Of a stretch of 64,000 bases of DNA, positions 56,641-64,000 are shown in pieces. The stretch comes from JAABVD01 sp965204545 (lineage in GTDB: Bacteria > Verrucomicrobiota > Verrucomicrobiia > Opitutales > UBA2995). Each line of letters opens with the position of its first letter. The first letter of the stretch is position 1. Position numbers and translations under genes: made by a program. The stretch is from the NCBI GenBank assembly GCA_965204545.1, contig CBDBFA010000003.1:2108001-2172000 (forward strand), read 5' to 3'. Under the pieces are notes generated by a model. The model was not told where the DNA came from and made no database searches. It saw only the letters and a program-made list of their open reading frames with translations.

Positions 56641-58524
56641 ATGAGCATTCAAGCACCGGAAAAACACGAATTCCAGGCCGAGGTTAAGCAGTTATTGGAT
56701 ATCGTCATCCATTCGCTTTACACCAATAAGGAGATATTCGTTCGCGAACTGATATCCAACGCCTCGGACGCGCTGGAAAAACAGCGCCACATCCGGATTA
56801 CGGAAAGGGAAATATTCGATGACCAGCTGGAGTTGGAGATCAATATTACCACCGACGACACCGCCAATACCATTACCATTCAGGACTTCGGGCTGGGCAT
56901 GGGACACGACGAACTGGTCGAAAACCTGGGGACCATCGCCCACTCAGGGTCGAAGCAGTTTTTGCAAGCCCTTTCCGAGGGGAGTGACGCCGGTTCCAAT
57001 CTGATCGGCCAGTTTGGGGTCGGCTTTTATTCCGCCTTCATGGTGGCCGAGGAGGTCAAGGTCTATTCCCGGTCCTGGAAGAAAGAGGAGGAAGGGCACG
57101 TCTGGAAAAGCGACGGTTCCGGATCCTACACGATAGAGCCGGTCGAGGGCCAGCGCCGTGGAACCAAGATTGTCCTGGCCCTCAGAGAAGACCAGAAATC
57201 CTTCGCCAAGGCCGACGCCATCAAACGCATTATCAAGGAATACTCCTCCTTCGTGCAGTTCCCCATCAATGTGAACGGAGAACGGGTCAACACTCAGGAA
57301 GCCATTTGGTTGAAGAACCGTATCGAGGTAGAAGATGAGGAATACAGCGAGTTTTACAAATTTGCCTGCAAAGCCTTCGACGAACCCATGCTTCGCCTGC
57401 ACTTCAACGCCGATGCTCCCTTGGCCATAAATGCCCTGTTGTTCACCCCCTCCACCAATATCGAAGCCATGGGATTCATGCGCTCGGAATGCGAAGTGGG
57501 GCTCTATTGCAAGAAGGTGCTTATCGATCCCGAGCCCAAGGGTTTGTTTCCGGAATGGTTGCGTTTTCTCAAGGGGGTGGTCGACAGCGCCGACCTTCCC
57601 TTGAACATTTCACGGGAAACCATGCAGGACAGCGCGCTGGTCAGGAAATTGAATACCGTTCTGACCAAGAGATATTTGCGGCAATTGGCCGAAGAAGCAA
57701 AAAAACGACCGGAGAAATACGAAGCATTCTGGAATACCTTCGGCATCTATCTCAAGGAGGGCGTAACCGGCGACTTTGCTCACCAGGATGCATTGACCAA
57801 GTTGCTCCGTTTTGAATCTTCCCTCACCGAAACCGGAAAACTCACCAGCTTGGAAGACTATGTTTCCGGCATGAAGGAGGATCAGAAGGAAATTTACTAC
57901 CTTTTCGGTGACAACCGGGAGGCCATCGAGACCGGTCCCTATTTGGAGGCCTTCCGGACCAGAAATCTGGAAGTTCTATTTATCTATCATCCCATCGACG
58001 AGTTCGTCATGAGCCGCATGCGTGAGTTCGATGGAAAACCGCTCGTTTCCGCCGACCAGGACGAAATCGAACTGGATTCCCTGACCCCGGAAGACGGCGC
58101 GGAGGCCTTATCCCAGAAGGATGCGGATGACCTGTGCGGTTGGTTGAAAAACAGTTTGGGCGACAAAGTGGAAAGCGTTCGCCCCAGTGACCGGTTGACC
58201 GACAGTCCGGCCCTGGCTTCCAACGCCGATAAGGTCATGACCGCTTCGATGCGCCGGATTATGAAAACCATGAACCAGGAGGTCCCGGACGTGGCCGCCA
58301 AAGTCGTTCTGCACATCAATCCGCGTCATTCCCTGATCAAGAACCTTTCCGCTCTTCGACACCAAAACGAAGACTTGGCCAAGCTGGTGGCGGAGCAGGT
58401 CATGGACAATACCCTGGTAGCGGCGGGGCTGATGGACGATCCCAAGCCCATGCTCAGCCGGGTTTACCACATCCTGGAAAAAGTATCGGAATCCAACAAA
58501 AAGGGGTCAAACGCAAAATATTAA
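56641..58524 (+). CDS. htpG: Chaperone HtpG (Hsp90)
   Basis: 627 aa. The N-terminal GHKL ATPase shows LYTNKEIFVRELISNASDA, TIQDFGLGMGHDEL and GVGFYSAFMVAEEVKVYS; middle and C-terminal domains follow (NISRETMQDS, MRRIMKTMNQE). It folds client proteins in the cytoplasm using ATP. The end is unusual: ESNKKGSNAKY and the TAA come from inverted-repeat element copy 5, replacing whatever native tail and stop existed. It is convergent with the GT2 gene, which ends in the same tail. Confidence 0.96.
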   Translation: MSIQAPEKHEFQAEVKQLLDIVIHSLYTNKEIFVRELISNASDALEKQRHIRITEREIFDDQLELEINITTDDTANTITIQDFGLGMGHDELVENLGTIAHSGSKQFLQALSEGSDAGSNLIGQFGVGFYSAFMVAEEVKVYSRSWKKEEEGHVWKSDGSGSYTIEPVEGQRRGTKIVLALREDQKSFAKADAIKRIIKEYSSFVQFPINVNGERVNTQEAIWLKNRIEVEDEEYSEFYKFACKAFDEPMLRLHFNADAPLAINALLFTPSTNIEAMGFMRSECEVGLYCKKVLIDPEPKGLFPEWLRFLKGVVDSADLPLNISRETMQDSALVRKLNTVLTKRYLRQLAEEAKKRPEKYEAFWNTFGIYLKEGVTGDFAHQDALTKLLRFESSLTETGKLTSLEDYVSGMKEDQKEIYYLFGDNREAIETGPYLEAFRTRNLEVLFIYHPIDEFVMSRMREFDGKPLVSADQDEIELDSLTPEDGAEALSQKDADDLCGWLKNSLGDKVESVRPSDRLTDSPALASNADKVMTASMRRIMKTMNQEVPDVAAKVVLHINPRHSLIKNLSALRHQNEDLAKLVAEQVMDNTLVAAGLMDDPKPMLSRVYHILEKVSESNKKGSNAKY

Positions 58525-58602
58525 AGTCCCGCCGGCCCCTCAATCAGCTTATCATAGACGGAAAGCAAACTGACTTTAATATTTTGCGTTTGACCCCTTT
58601 TT
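58498..58602. repeat. Inverted-repeat element, copy 5, between convergent htpG and GT2 genes
   Basis: Perfect 31-bp arms 58498-58528 and 58572-58602, loop 43 bp. Both neighbouring reading frames enter it and end at its TAA codons (58522-58524 plus, 58576-58578 minus), giving both proteins the tail KKGSNAKY. The loop is about 80% identical to copy 6b's loop in the same orientation. Confidence 0.92.
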
Positions 58603-59394
58603 GCGCCGCAGGCGCTTCCGAAGACGCAGGGTATTCAAAATGAGTTCGACGGATTTACCCGCCGTCATGTGCCCCCCTTTTACCTCCTTCCAGTTCACTG
58701 CAACCGGAACCAGTTCGAGGCCGGCTTCACGGGCGCGGTAGAGCAGTTCGAGGTCGAAGGCGAAGCCCGATTCCACCAGGACCGATTTATGGCTTTGGAA
58801 GAAGGTGCGCGGCAGTACTTTGAACCCGCACTGGGTGTCTTCAAGCGGCAAACGAAAGAGAAACCTGACAAGAATTCGAAAAAGGGATCCGGTCAGTTGG
58901 CGCAAGGGTTGGCGTTCCACCCGGGTATGGGCATCCTCGATACGGCTACCGGCAAAGAGTTTGCCGGAGGCCTGCGGATCACCGGCTATCCGGCGCAGGA
59001 CCCGCACCACCTCGGCCGGACCGACCGCTCCATCGGCATCGGCAAAGGCCAAAAATTCCTCTTTTTCCGCAATGGCCCAGCCCCGGTATACGGCCTGCCC
59101 TTTGCCTCGATTGGAGTCGAGGTGGAGCATGGAAAAAAGGAAGGGAAACCTTTCGCGGTGTAATTCCATGAGATCCCGGTATTTCTCCCGATGGTGGCGG
59201 TCGGAACCGTCGTCCACCGGCAGGACCCGGACCCGAAGCCCGGATTTTTCGATGGCCCGGCAAAGCCCGGGCAGAAACCGGGCCAAGCGGTCCCCTTCGT
59301 TGTAGCAGGGAAGGACGATAAAAAAGGTAGCTGTCCCGGATTCAGAGGTCACGCAGCAGCGGTATTGTGGAAAACCTTCGCCCAGTCGAAACAA
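58576..59394 (-). CDS. GT2 glycosyltransferase, dolichol-phosphate mannosyltransferase-like
   Basis: 272 aa. FIVLPCYNEGDRLARFLPGL opens the GT-A fold, LHLDSNRGKGQAVYRGW and the DxD motif FADADGAVGP follow, and EDTQCGFKVLPRTFFQ is typical of the DPM/DPG branch. There is no C-terminal membrane part, so it is soluble or peripheral. It probably makes a polyprenyl-phosphate sugar. The last residues KKGSNAKY come from element copy 5. The first ~20 residues (MFRLGEGFPQYRCCVTSE) are not family-like, so the true start may be further in. Confidence 0.88.
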   Translation of the reverse strand: MFRLGEGFPQYRCCVTSESGTATFFIVLPCYNEGDRLARFLPGLCRAIEKSGLRVRVLPVDDGSDRHHREKYRDLMELHRERFPFLFSMLHLDSNRGKGQAVYRGWAIAEKEEFLAFADADGAVGPAEVVRVLRRIAGDPQASGKLFAGSRIEDAHTRVERQPLRQLTGSLFRILVRFLFRLPLEDTQCGFKVLPRTFFQSHKSVLVESGFAFDLELLYRAREAGLELVPVAVNWKEVKGGHMTAGKSVELILNTLRLRKRLRRKKGSNAKY

Positions 59395-59551
59395 ATTCTG
59401 CTGAGCTTGGAGGTTTTCCTGGGTGATGGGTTAAATTACCGTGAATTTTTCTTCAGATGGAACCGGTGTGTGAAATTGGGGTAAAATTTTATTGGTTCTA
59501 GCGGCAAGAATGTTCAGTGTTGACGATTACCAAGCGCATTTTACCGAAAAT
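59395..59551. other. Divergent promoter spacer between GT2 and the DoxX-like gene
   Basis: Unique sequence without the repeat phrases. TAAAAT at 59482-59487 is a possible -10 box for the plus-strand gene. No gene is seen. Confidence 0.4.
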
Positions 59552-60007
59552 ATGTCCAATCAAAAAAACTCGTCTATCTCGTCCGACTGGTGCGACAGCC
59601 AATGTTGGTCGTTTCTTGGCTTTCGCCTTTTTTTGGCCTTCCGCTGGTTGTTTGCCGGCCTGGATAAATTCGAACTGGATGGCTCCTACAGCTTCGCCAA
59701 CTACTACGTTAACATGGATCGCATGGCCACCGGAATTGCCGGGTCATCCATCCTCCCGCTTTGGTCGACCAAGGTCTTTGCACTGCCTTCCGGCTATCTG
59801 ATGCTGTTGTTGAGCCTGACCATTCTGCTGGGAATAAAGATACGCATTTCGCTGATCGTATCCCTCTTTCTCTACCTGGGGTTGACGGTGGGCATGATGG
59901 CGGTAAACGAAAATTCCGGAATCGCCTGGCTGGCCATCCACCTTCTCATCTCGGTTATGGCGCTTCAAATGGCCAACTCGGCCAAATGGGTGTTATGGAA
60001 AGACTAA
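59552..60007 (+). CDS. DoxX-like small membrane protein
   Basis: About 151 aa from the ATG at 59552 (an ATG at 59510 is an alternative). Four hydrophobic segments: FLGFRLFLAFRWLFAGLDKF, LPSGYLMLLLSLTILLGI, SLIVSLFLYLGLTVGMM and LAIHLLISVMALQM. The RxxFGxDKFE-like start is typical of DoxX/TQO-type proteins. Function is unknown; relatives join oxidoreductases. It is followed 18 bp later by a Gfo/Idh/MocA gene and is probably cotranscribed. Confidence 0.8.
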   Translation: MSNQKNSSISSDWCDSQCWSFLGFRLFLAFRWLFAGLDKFELDGSYSFANYYVNMDRMATGIAGSSILPLWSTKVFALPSGYLMLLLSLTILLGIKIRISLIVSLFLYLGLTVGMMAVNENSGIAWLAIHLLISVMALQMANSAKWVLWKD

Positions 60008-60025
60008 CTTGAGTTATCTCGTGTT

Positions 60026-61381
60026 ATGAAAAACGTATTGGCAAACAGCGTAGACCGCCGGAGTTTTCTGAAATCCGGCCTGGCCGGAGGCGCCGGGCTC
60101 ATGCTGAGCAATAGCCTGCCGCACTTCGCAGTGGGACAGGGGAGCAAAATGAACGACCTGAACGTCGCCATCTTTGGGACGGGAGCGCAAGGGCAGGTCC
60201 TCATACAAGCTTGCAGTAATATACCCGGGCTCAATTTTGTGGCGGCCTGCGACATATGGGATAAATACAACCTGCGTCGTGGAGTCGGGATTCTGCGGTC
60301 GCAGAAGCACCAGACCAAGCCCTACACCGATTTCCGGGAACTTTTGGAAAAAGAACAGGACATCGACGCCGTAATCGTGGCCACTCCGGATTTCTGGCAT
60401 GCCCCCATGACCAACGAGGCCTTGCGGGCGGGGAAACACGTCTATTGCGAAAAAATGATGTCCAATACCCATGAGGGCGCCGTCTCCATGGTGAAGACCG
60501 CCGCGGAAACGGGTAAACTGTTGCAGATCGGACACCAAAGGCGAAGCAACCCGCGCTACCTCTACGTGAAGGAAAAACTGCTGGACGCCCATAAGCTATG
60601 TGGCCGCATCACCAATATCAACGGACAGTGGAACCGGGCCGTGAGCGAAGATCTCGGCGTGCCCCGCCGGACGGAGATCGACGATGAAATTCTGAAAAAG
60701 TGGGGCTACAAGAGCATGCACCAATTCAGGAATTGGCGCTGGTTCAAGGGACTGGGCGGGGGACCGATATCGGACCTCGGGGCTCACCAGATCGATATTT
60801 ACAGTTGGTTTCTCGGCGCCAATCCCAAGGCGGTTACCGCCAGTGGCGGGGTGGATTACTATACCTCCCATGAATGGCACGACAACGTCATGGCCATTTA
60901 CGAATACGATACCGCGACCGGACCCGTTCGCGCCTTTTACCAGGTGTTGACCACTACCAGCGCCGGTGGCGGCTATTTCGAATACTTCATGGGGACGGAA
61001 GGGGCCATCAAGATGTCGGAAAACCCCAAGTACACCACCGTCTTCCGGGAAGCCAGAGCGCCCGACTGGAATTCCTTTGTGAGCCAGGGTTTGATAAAGC
61101 GCAAAGGGGAGGAAGAAGTGAGACCTTGGGAAAAACCTAAGAACACCGCCGTCGACGTGCGCGAAACCGCCGCCTTGGACGCTTACGAGATCCCGGTCGC
61201 GCTGGACAAATACATCCACCAACCCCACCTGGAAAACTTTTTCAACACCATACGGGGCGAAGAATCGCTCAATTGCCCGGGTCATGAAGCGCTTCAAACG
61301 GAAGCTGCCGTCCTCAAGGTCAATGAGGCCATTGATGCCCAACGCAGGCTGACCTTCGGCCCGGATGACTTTCACGCCTAA
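60026..61381 (+). CDS. Exported Gfo/Idh/MocA oxidoreductase with Tat signal
   Basis: 451 aa. The twin-arginine motif is RRSFLK at 11-16, followed by GLAGGAGLMLSNSLP. The Rossmann core VAIFGTGAQGQVLIQACS and the motif KHVYCEKMMS (catalytic Lys) are present, with GGGPISDLGAHQID at the active site. It is predicted to be exported folded with its cofactor and to act on sugars in the periplasm, a family frequent in Verrucomicrobia and Planctomycetes. The next gene is 4 bp downstream. Confidence 0.9.
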   Translation: MKNVLANSVDRRSFLKSGLAGGAGLMLSNSLPHFAVGQGSKMNDLNVAIFGTGAQGQVLIQACSNIPGLNFVAACDIWDKYNLRRGVGILRSQKHQTKPYTDFRELLEKEQDIDAVIVATPDFWHAPMTNEALRAGKHVYCEKMMSNTHEGAVSMVKTAAETGKLLQIGHQRRSNPRYLYVKEKLLDAHKLCGRITNINGQWNRAVSEDLGVPRRTEIDDEILKKWGYKSMHQFRNWRWFKGLGGGPISDLGAHQIDIYSWFLGANPKAVTASGGVDYYTSHEWHDNVMAIYEYDTATGPVRAFYQVLTTTSAGGGYFEYFMGTEGAIKMSENPKYTTVFREARAPDWNSFVSQGLIKRKGEEEVRPWEKPKNTAVDVRETAALDAYEIPVALDKYIHQPHLENFFNTIRGEESLNCPGHEALQTEAAVLKVNEAIDAQRRLTFGPDDFHA

Positions 61382-61385
61382 AGAT

Positions 61386-62054
61386 ATGAAAAAACCAATG
61401 TATCCACTACTTCTCTCAGTCTTAACCGGGGTCTTCATCCTTTCACTTTCCGCCGCTCAAGCAGCGGAAAAGGTTTTGCAGTTGGAACTCCCCAAACCTA
61501 AATTCTCCGGGACGCCGGTCCCGATCAAAGGGTTCCCTCACCTGGAAAAACAACGGCAGGGCGCCCGTCCAGAATTCAAGGTTCCGTCTGACGTGGAACT
61601 GGTCTCCCAGGGGAAGGAAGTCACGTCCAGCGACGACTGGCCCATAATCGGGGAACTCGAGTTTCTCACCGATGGCGATAAGGATGCGGACGAAGGATAC
61701 TACGTCGAACTGGCTCCGGATTTGCAGTGGGTGCAAATCGACCTTGAAGCGTCACGGGAGATTTTTGCAGTCGTGCTATGGCACTATCACTCCCAGGCCC
61801 GAGCCTATCACGATGTGATCGTTCAGGTCTCGGACGATCCGGAATTCGGCAGTGGCGTCAAAACCCTGTTCAACAACGACCACGACAATTCCTCCGGATT
61901 GGGCCGCGGTAATGACAAAGCCTACGTCGAGACCTATGAGGGAAAATTGATCGATGCCAAGGGAGCCGAAGGGCGCTACATCCGCTTTTATACCAGGGGC
62001 AATTCAACCGATACCATGAATCATTACATCGAAGCCCAGGTATACGGCCGCTGA
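61386..62054 (+). CDS. Secreted protein with a discoidin-like beta-sandwich domain
   Basis: 222 aa from the ATG at 61386. Signal peptide PLLLSVLTGVFILSLSAAQA. The mature part reads ELAPDLQWVQIDLEASREIF, WHYHSQARAYHDVIVQVSDD and RYIRFYTRGNSTDTMNHYIE, a F5/8 type C / galactose-binding pattern. It probably binds carbohydrate at the cell surface and works with the oxidoreductase just upstream, which is inference. Confidence 0.82.
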   Translation: MKKPMYPLLLSVLTGVFILSLSAAQAAEKVLQLELPKPKFSGTPVPIKGFPHLEKQRQGARPEFKVPSDVELVSQGKEVTSSDDWPIIGELEFLTDGDKDADEGYYVELAPDLQWVQIDLEASREIFAVVLWHYHSQARAYHDVIVQVSDDPEFGSGVKTLFNNDHDNSSGLGRGNDKAYVETYEGKLIDAKGAEGRYIRFYTRGNSTDTMNHYIEAQVYGR

Positions 62055-62092
62055 ATTCGATCCCGAGGACTCTCGCAAAGATCGCAAAGAGC

Positions 62093-62447
62093 AAAAAGGG
62101 GTCAAACGCGAATGGCGCTTAGTTAAGCGTGTTTGTAGAGGAATTTTGTATGGACGTCAGTCGGGGTCATGCCGTGAAAAAGTGATGCCTTTTGGAGAAA
62201 AAGGGTCAGGCCTTGAAAACTGTATTCCGTTGCACTTCATACACTTTTGCAAGGCAACTGACCCTGAAAGGCATAACTTTTTACGTCTTGACCCCTTCTT
62301 TTTCCGAATTGTTTGAACATTCCAAAAGTCGCTTAACTAAGCGCCATTCGGGTCAAACGCAAAATATTAAAGTCCCGGCGGACTCTCAATCAGCTTATCA
62401 TAGATGAAAATCAAACTGACTTTAATATTTTGCGTTTGACCCCTTTT
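62093..62447. repeat. Nested inverted-repeat complex, copies 6a and 6b
   Basis: Outer unit 6a: AAAAAGGGGTCAAACG then CGAATGGCGCTTAGTTAAGC (62109-62128), matched by its 21-bp reverse complement at 62330-62350, but the outer right GGGGTCA end is missing. Unit 6b: arms 62350-62374 and 62418-62442 with a loop like copy 5. Inside 6a lies a third palindrome with heads GGGTCAGGCC and CTTGACCCC (about 62178-62294). It lies between convergent genes. Confidence 0.85.
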
Positions 62448-62473
62448 TGCCCCCGTGAAATCCGTGGGCAATA

Positions 62474-62902
62474 TCATGACCCGGAAGCGGCAAAAAACGG
62501 ATTTAAAACTTTAACAGAACCATAGCTCTGCCCGTGGTTGAGGTCCTCAGAATACAGGGTCTTCGCTTTCAACCTTTCCGCCGCTGCAATGATGGCGCCA
62601 TCCCAGTAGGAAACTTGGAATTTCACGGAATTGCGTATTCCCTCGGTGACCAGGCCGAAGTCGGTTGCCACCAAGGGGAAGGCATGAAAACGGTCCAGGA
62701 ATTCCATCGCCTTTCCCGGCGATAGCGGCGCCCTCAGCATTCGTGTCACAGTGACATAAAATTCCTGCAAAACCTGTGCCGATAGGCCGAAGTCGGTTGA
62801 TTCGATCAAGGCCATGGCTATTTCTTTCCTGGATGTATGCCTAGGGGAAGCGTCCACGGCGTAGACCAAAACATTGGTGTCGATCAGGCAGTCAGCGGTC
62901 AT
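62474..62902 (-). CDS. vapC: PIN-domain toxin, VapC-like
   Basis: 142 aa. The acidic residues of the PIN active site are visible: Asp8 (CLIDTNVLVYAVD), Glu47 (LQEFYV) and Asp101 (YWDGAIIAAA), with a fourth in SEDLNHGQ (~119). Predicted Mg-dependent RNase. It overlaps the antitoxin gene by 11 bp, as is normal for such pairs. Confidence 0.9.
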   Translation of the reverse strand: MTADCLIDTNVLVYAVDASPRHTSRKEIAMALIESTDFGLSAQVLQEFYVTVTRMLRAPLSPGKAMEFLDRFHAFPLVATDFGLVTEGIRNSVKFQVSYWDGAIIAAAERLKAKTLYSEDLNHGQSYGSVKVLNPFFAASGS

Positions 62903-63122
62903 GGAGTTCGTCCCGCGTCCAAGTTCGATGGCCCATCATAGCGGTGGATTCGCGACAAAGCGCGACGAGTTCCTTGCGGGCGATTTCTTGCCGCGACTGC
63001 TGCCGAACCAGGTCCCTTAGATACTCGCGGACAAGCGCGTTGACCGAGGTGGTGCGCTCGGCAGCGATCTTGCGGGCCTTCTCCAGAATGCCTTCCTCGA
63101 CACGTAAAGTGAGATTCTTCAT
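62892..63122 (-). CDS. vapB: Ribbon-helix-helix type antitoxin, VapB-like
   Basis: 76 aa. The N-terminus MKNLTLRVEEGILEKARKIA shows the strand-helix pattern of ribbon-helix-helix repressors. The C-terminal half (~45-76) should cap the toxin. It probably represses its own operon. Nearby mosaics suggest mobility of the region. Confidence 0.85.
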   Translation of the reverse strand: MKNLTLRVEEGILEKARKIAAERTTSVNALVREYLRDLVRQQSRQEIARKELVALCRESTAMMGHRTWTRDELHDR

Positions 63123-63688
63123 TCAGCACATATTATGTGCATAATTTGCGAAGTCAAGGGCGCCAAGGGAAACAAACCACAGAGGACACGGAGAACACAG
63201 AGAAAGCCATTATAAACTGTAGGAGCGGGTTTATCCCGCGATTGCACCGAGGAAGAGACTCTCGCAAAGCACGCGACGGGAAACTAACCACGGATAACAC
63301 GGATAACCACAGATAATCGTGATCGTGATCTTGATCGATAGAAGGGAAATAGGAATAAACCCCTAACCACTGATCACTGACCACTAATAAAACGGAGGGG
63401 GGACATTCCTGCGTGCCACGCCGTAGACCCTTGGCGAAGGCGGGCGTGCCACGCCGGGAGGCGGGTCCCCCACCACGCCCAAAGGCGCCGATGGCACCAA
63501 TTAAGAATTAGAAATTAGGAATTTTGTGTTTTTCATGTCACGCCGTAGACCTTCGGCGAAGGCGGATGTGCCTTTTGTGGCTAATTACCCTTCCATCCTG
63601 TTCGCGAAGCGATCCTGTTCTGCTGCAAGCAGATCAAACGACCATGGGAAGCGTTGTTAATTTCCATTCTTCATTCTTCATTCCTGAT
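63123..63688. repeat. Intergenic repeat mosaic L
   Basis: It begins with ACCACAGAGGACACGGAGAA (63177 on), then TGTAGGAGCGGGTTTATCCC (63216-63235), ACGGATAACACGGATAACCA (63290 on), GATCGTGATCTTGATCGAT, the 99-bp repeat (63391-63489), AATTAAGAATTAGAAATTAG, and TCCTGTTCGCGAAGCGATCC. No gene is seen. Confidence 0.8.
63391..63489. repeat. 99-bp direct repeat, copy 2
   Basis: Identical to 56007-56105, same orientation, 7.3 kb apart. Recombination between the copies would delete htpG to the toxin-antitoxin pair. Confidence 0.9.
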
Positions 63689-64000
63689 TCATAATTGGCG
63701 CGCCTCTGCCTCCCAGAGTTGTCGTATTGGCACGGCGTATAGCCTGTCGCCGAAGCGAGATGTTATTTCACCGTCATAGAGCACTACTCCAGCCTTGAAA
63801 CGGCTTCCAATACCCTTTTTCAATTTACGGAGGCCTCGAAAATCGGAGGACAACACCGTGGCGGCGGCTTTCACCTCGACTCCTGCCACTTCCATCCCTC
63901 CTCGCTCGATGACGACGTCGACCTCCGCTTGGTCCTTGTCGCGATAGTGGAAGAAAGCCAGAGGCTGCTCTTGGCAGATGGCTTGGCGTTTCAACTCCTG
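63689..64000 (-). CDS. C-terminal part of a DUF4143 ATPase-family protein (cut by window edge)
   Basis: About 104 codons; the frame is open to the right edge so the N-terminal AAA ATPase part is outside. EQPLAFFHYRDKDQAEVDVV, VAGVEVKAAATVLSSDFRGL and KAGVVLYDGEI match the DUF4143 PD-(D/E)XK-like C-terminal domain (Asp...Glu-x-Lys). Such proteins are common near toxin-antitoxin genes and function is unknown. Confidence 0.85.
   Translation of the reverse strand, partial: QELKRQAICQEQPLAFFHYRDKDQAEVDVVIERGGMEVAGVEVKAAATVLSSDFRGLRKLKKGIGSRFKAGVVLYDGEITSRFGDRLYAVPIRQLWEAEARQL

Noticed and set aside
62150..62340. Hidden small gene or transposase remnant inside the nested element
   Set aside because: Only short frames built from palindrome arms; no transposase motif is seen.

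Overview
The window (64 kb, roughly 55-60% G+C by eye) looks like chromosome of a Gram-negative member of the PVC group, most probably Verrucomicrobiota (Opitutae/Puniceicoccales-like). The reasons are an LpxC-FabZ fusion followed by lpxA (so lipopolysaccharide is made), an exosortase, three secreted sulfatases, Gfo/Idh/MocA oxidoreductases with a Tat signal, a discoidin-like secreted protein, a long (~500 aa) GlyA and generally weak Shine-Dalgarno sequences. This assignment is inference: there is no rRNA gene or other decisive marker in the window. I saw no tRNA, prophage, CRISPR array or intact transposase gene.

Layout. 1-9.8 kb, minus strand: FAD-linked oxidase (cut by the left edge), RRM protein, nuclease-helicase, recO-like gene, DUF502, then the ybeY/pgpH/phoH group and a HIT protein. 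10.3-13.4 kb: exosortase, Gfo/Idh/MocA oxidoreductase and cyclase-family protein. 13.6-17.0 kb: two tandem GspE/PilB ATPases. 17-24.6 kb: three sulfatases, a VOC protein and a serine hydrolase, separated by repeat-rich spacers. 24.8-36.6 kb: proton/sodium pyrophosphatase, xylA-xylB, glyA, dgt, leuA and an MscS channel. 36.7-38.2 kb: SRP RNA directly before dnaX. 38.3-44.8 kb: DUF192, an M24 peptidase, DUF4254, argS and a pyrimidine nucleoside phosphorylase. 44.9-48.3 kb: efp divergent from lpxC/fabZ-lpxA, then DUF971. 48.3-55.9 kb: aldehyde dehydrogenase, iron-type alcohol dehydrogenase, and an RND adaptor and pump. 56.6-62.1 kb: htpG, a GT2 glycosyltransferase, a DoxX-like membrane protein, Gfo/Idh/MocA and a discoidin-like protein. 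62.5-64 kb: a VapBC-like toxin-antitoxin pair and the end of a DUF4143 protein.

The most unusual content is non-coding. (1) A family of ~100-125 bp perfect inverted-repeat elements with the head GGGGTCAAACGCAAAA occurs seven times (six complete copies and one broken), always at gene ends. It supplies stop codons to four genes, the C-terminal tail KKGSNAK[Y/C] to three proteins, and both the stop of one gene and the start of the next at DUF502/recO. Two inverted copies bracket the DUF4254 gene. The shape (GGGG head, A-run and T-run, 25-33 bp stem) suggests REP/MITE-like elements that also work as two-way terminators. (2) The spacers are mosaics of about a dozen short repeated 'phrases' (AATTAGG heptamers joined to GGCGCC palindromes, ACGGAT-rich and ACAGAG-rich modules, a 99-bp identical repeat, and others). 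One of these phrases encodes part of the apparent signal peptide of the third sulfatase.

Housekeeping genes (envelope lipid A, translation, RNA maturation, DNA metabolism) are interleaved with secreted polysaccharide-degradation genes (sulfatases, xylose use, oxidoreductases), as expected for a marine or sediment heterotroph that eats sulfated polysaccharide. The lifestyle is inferred.
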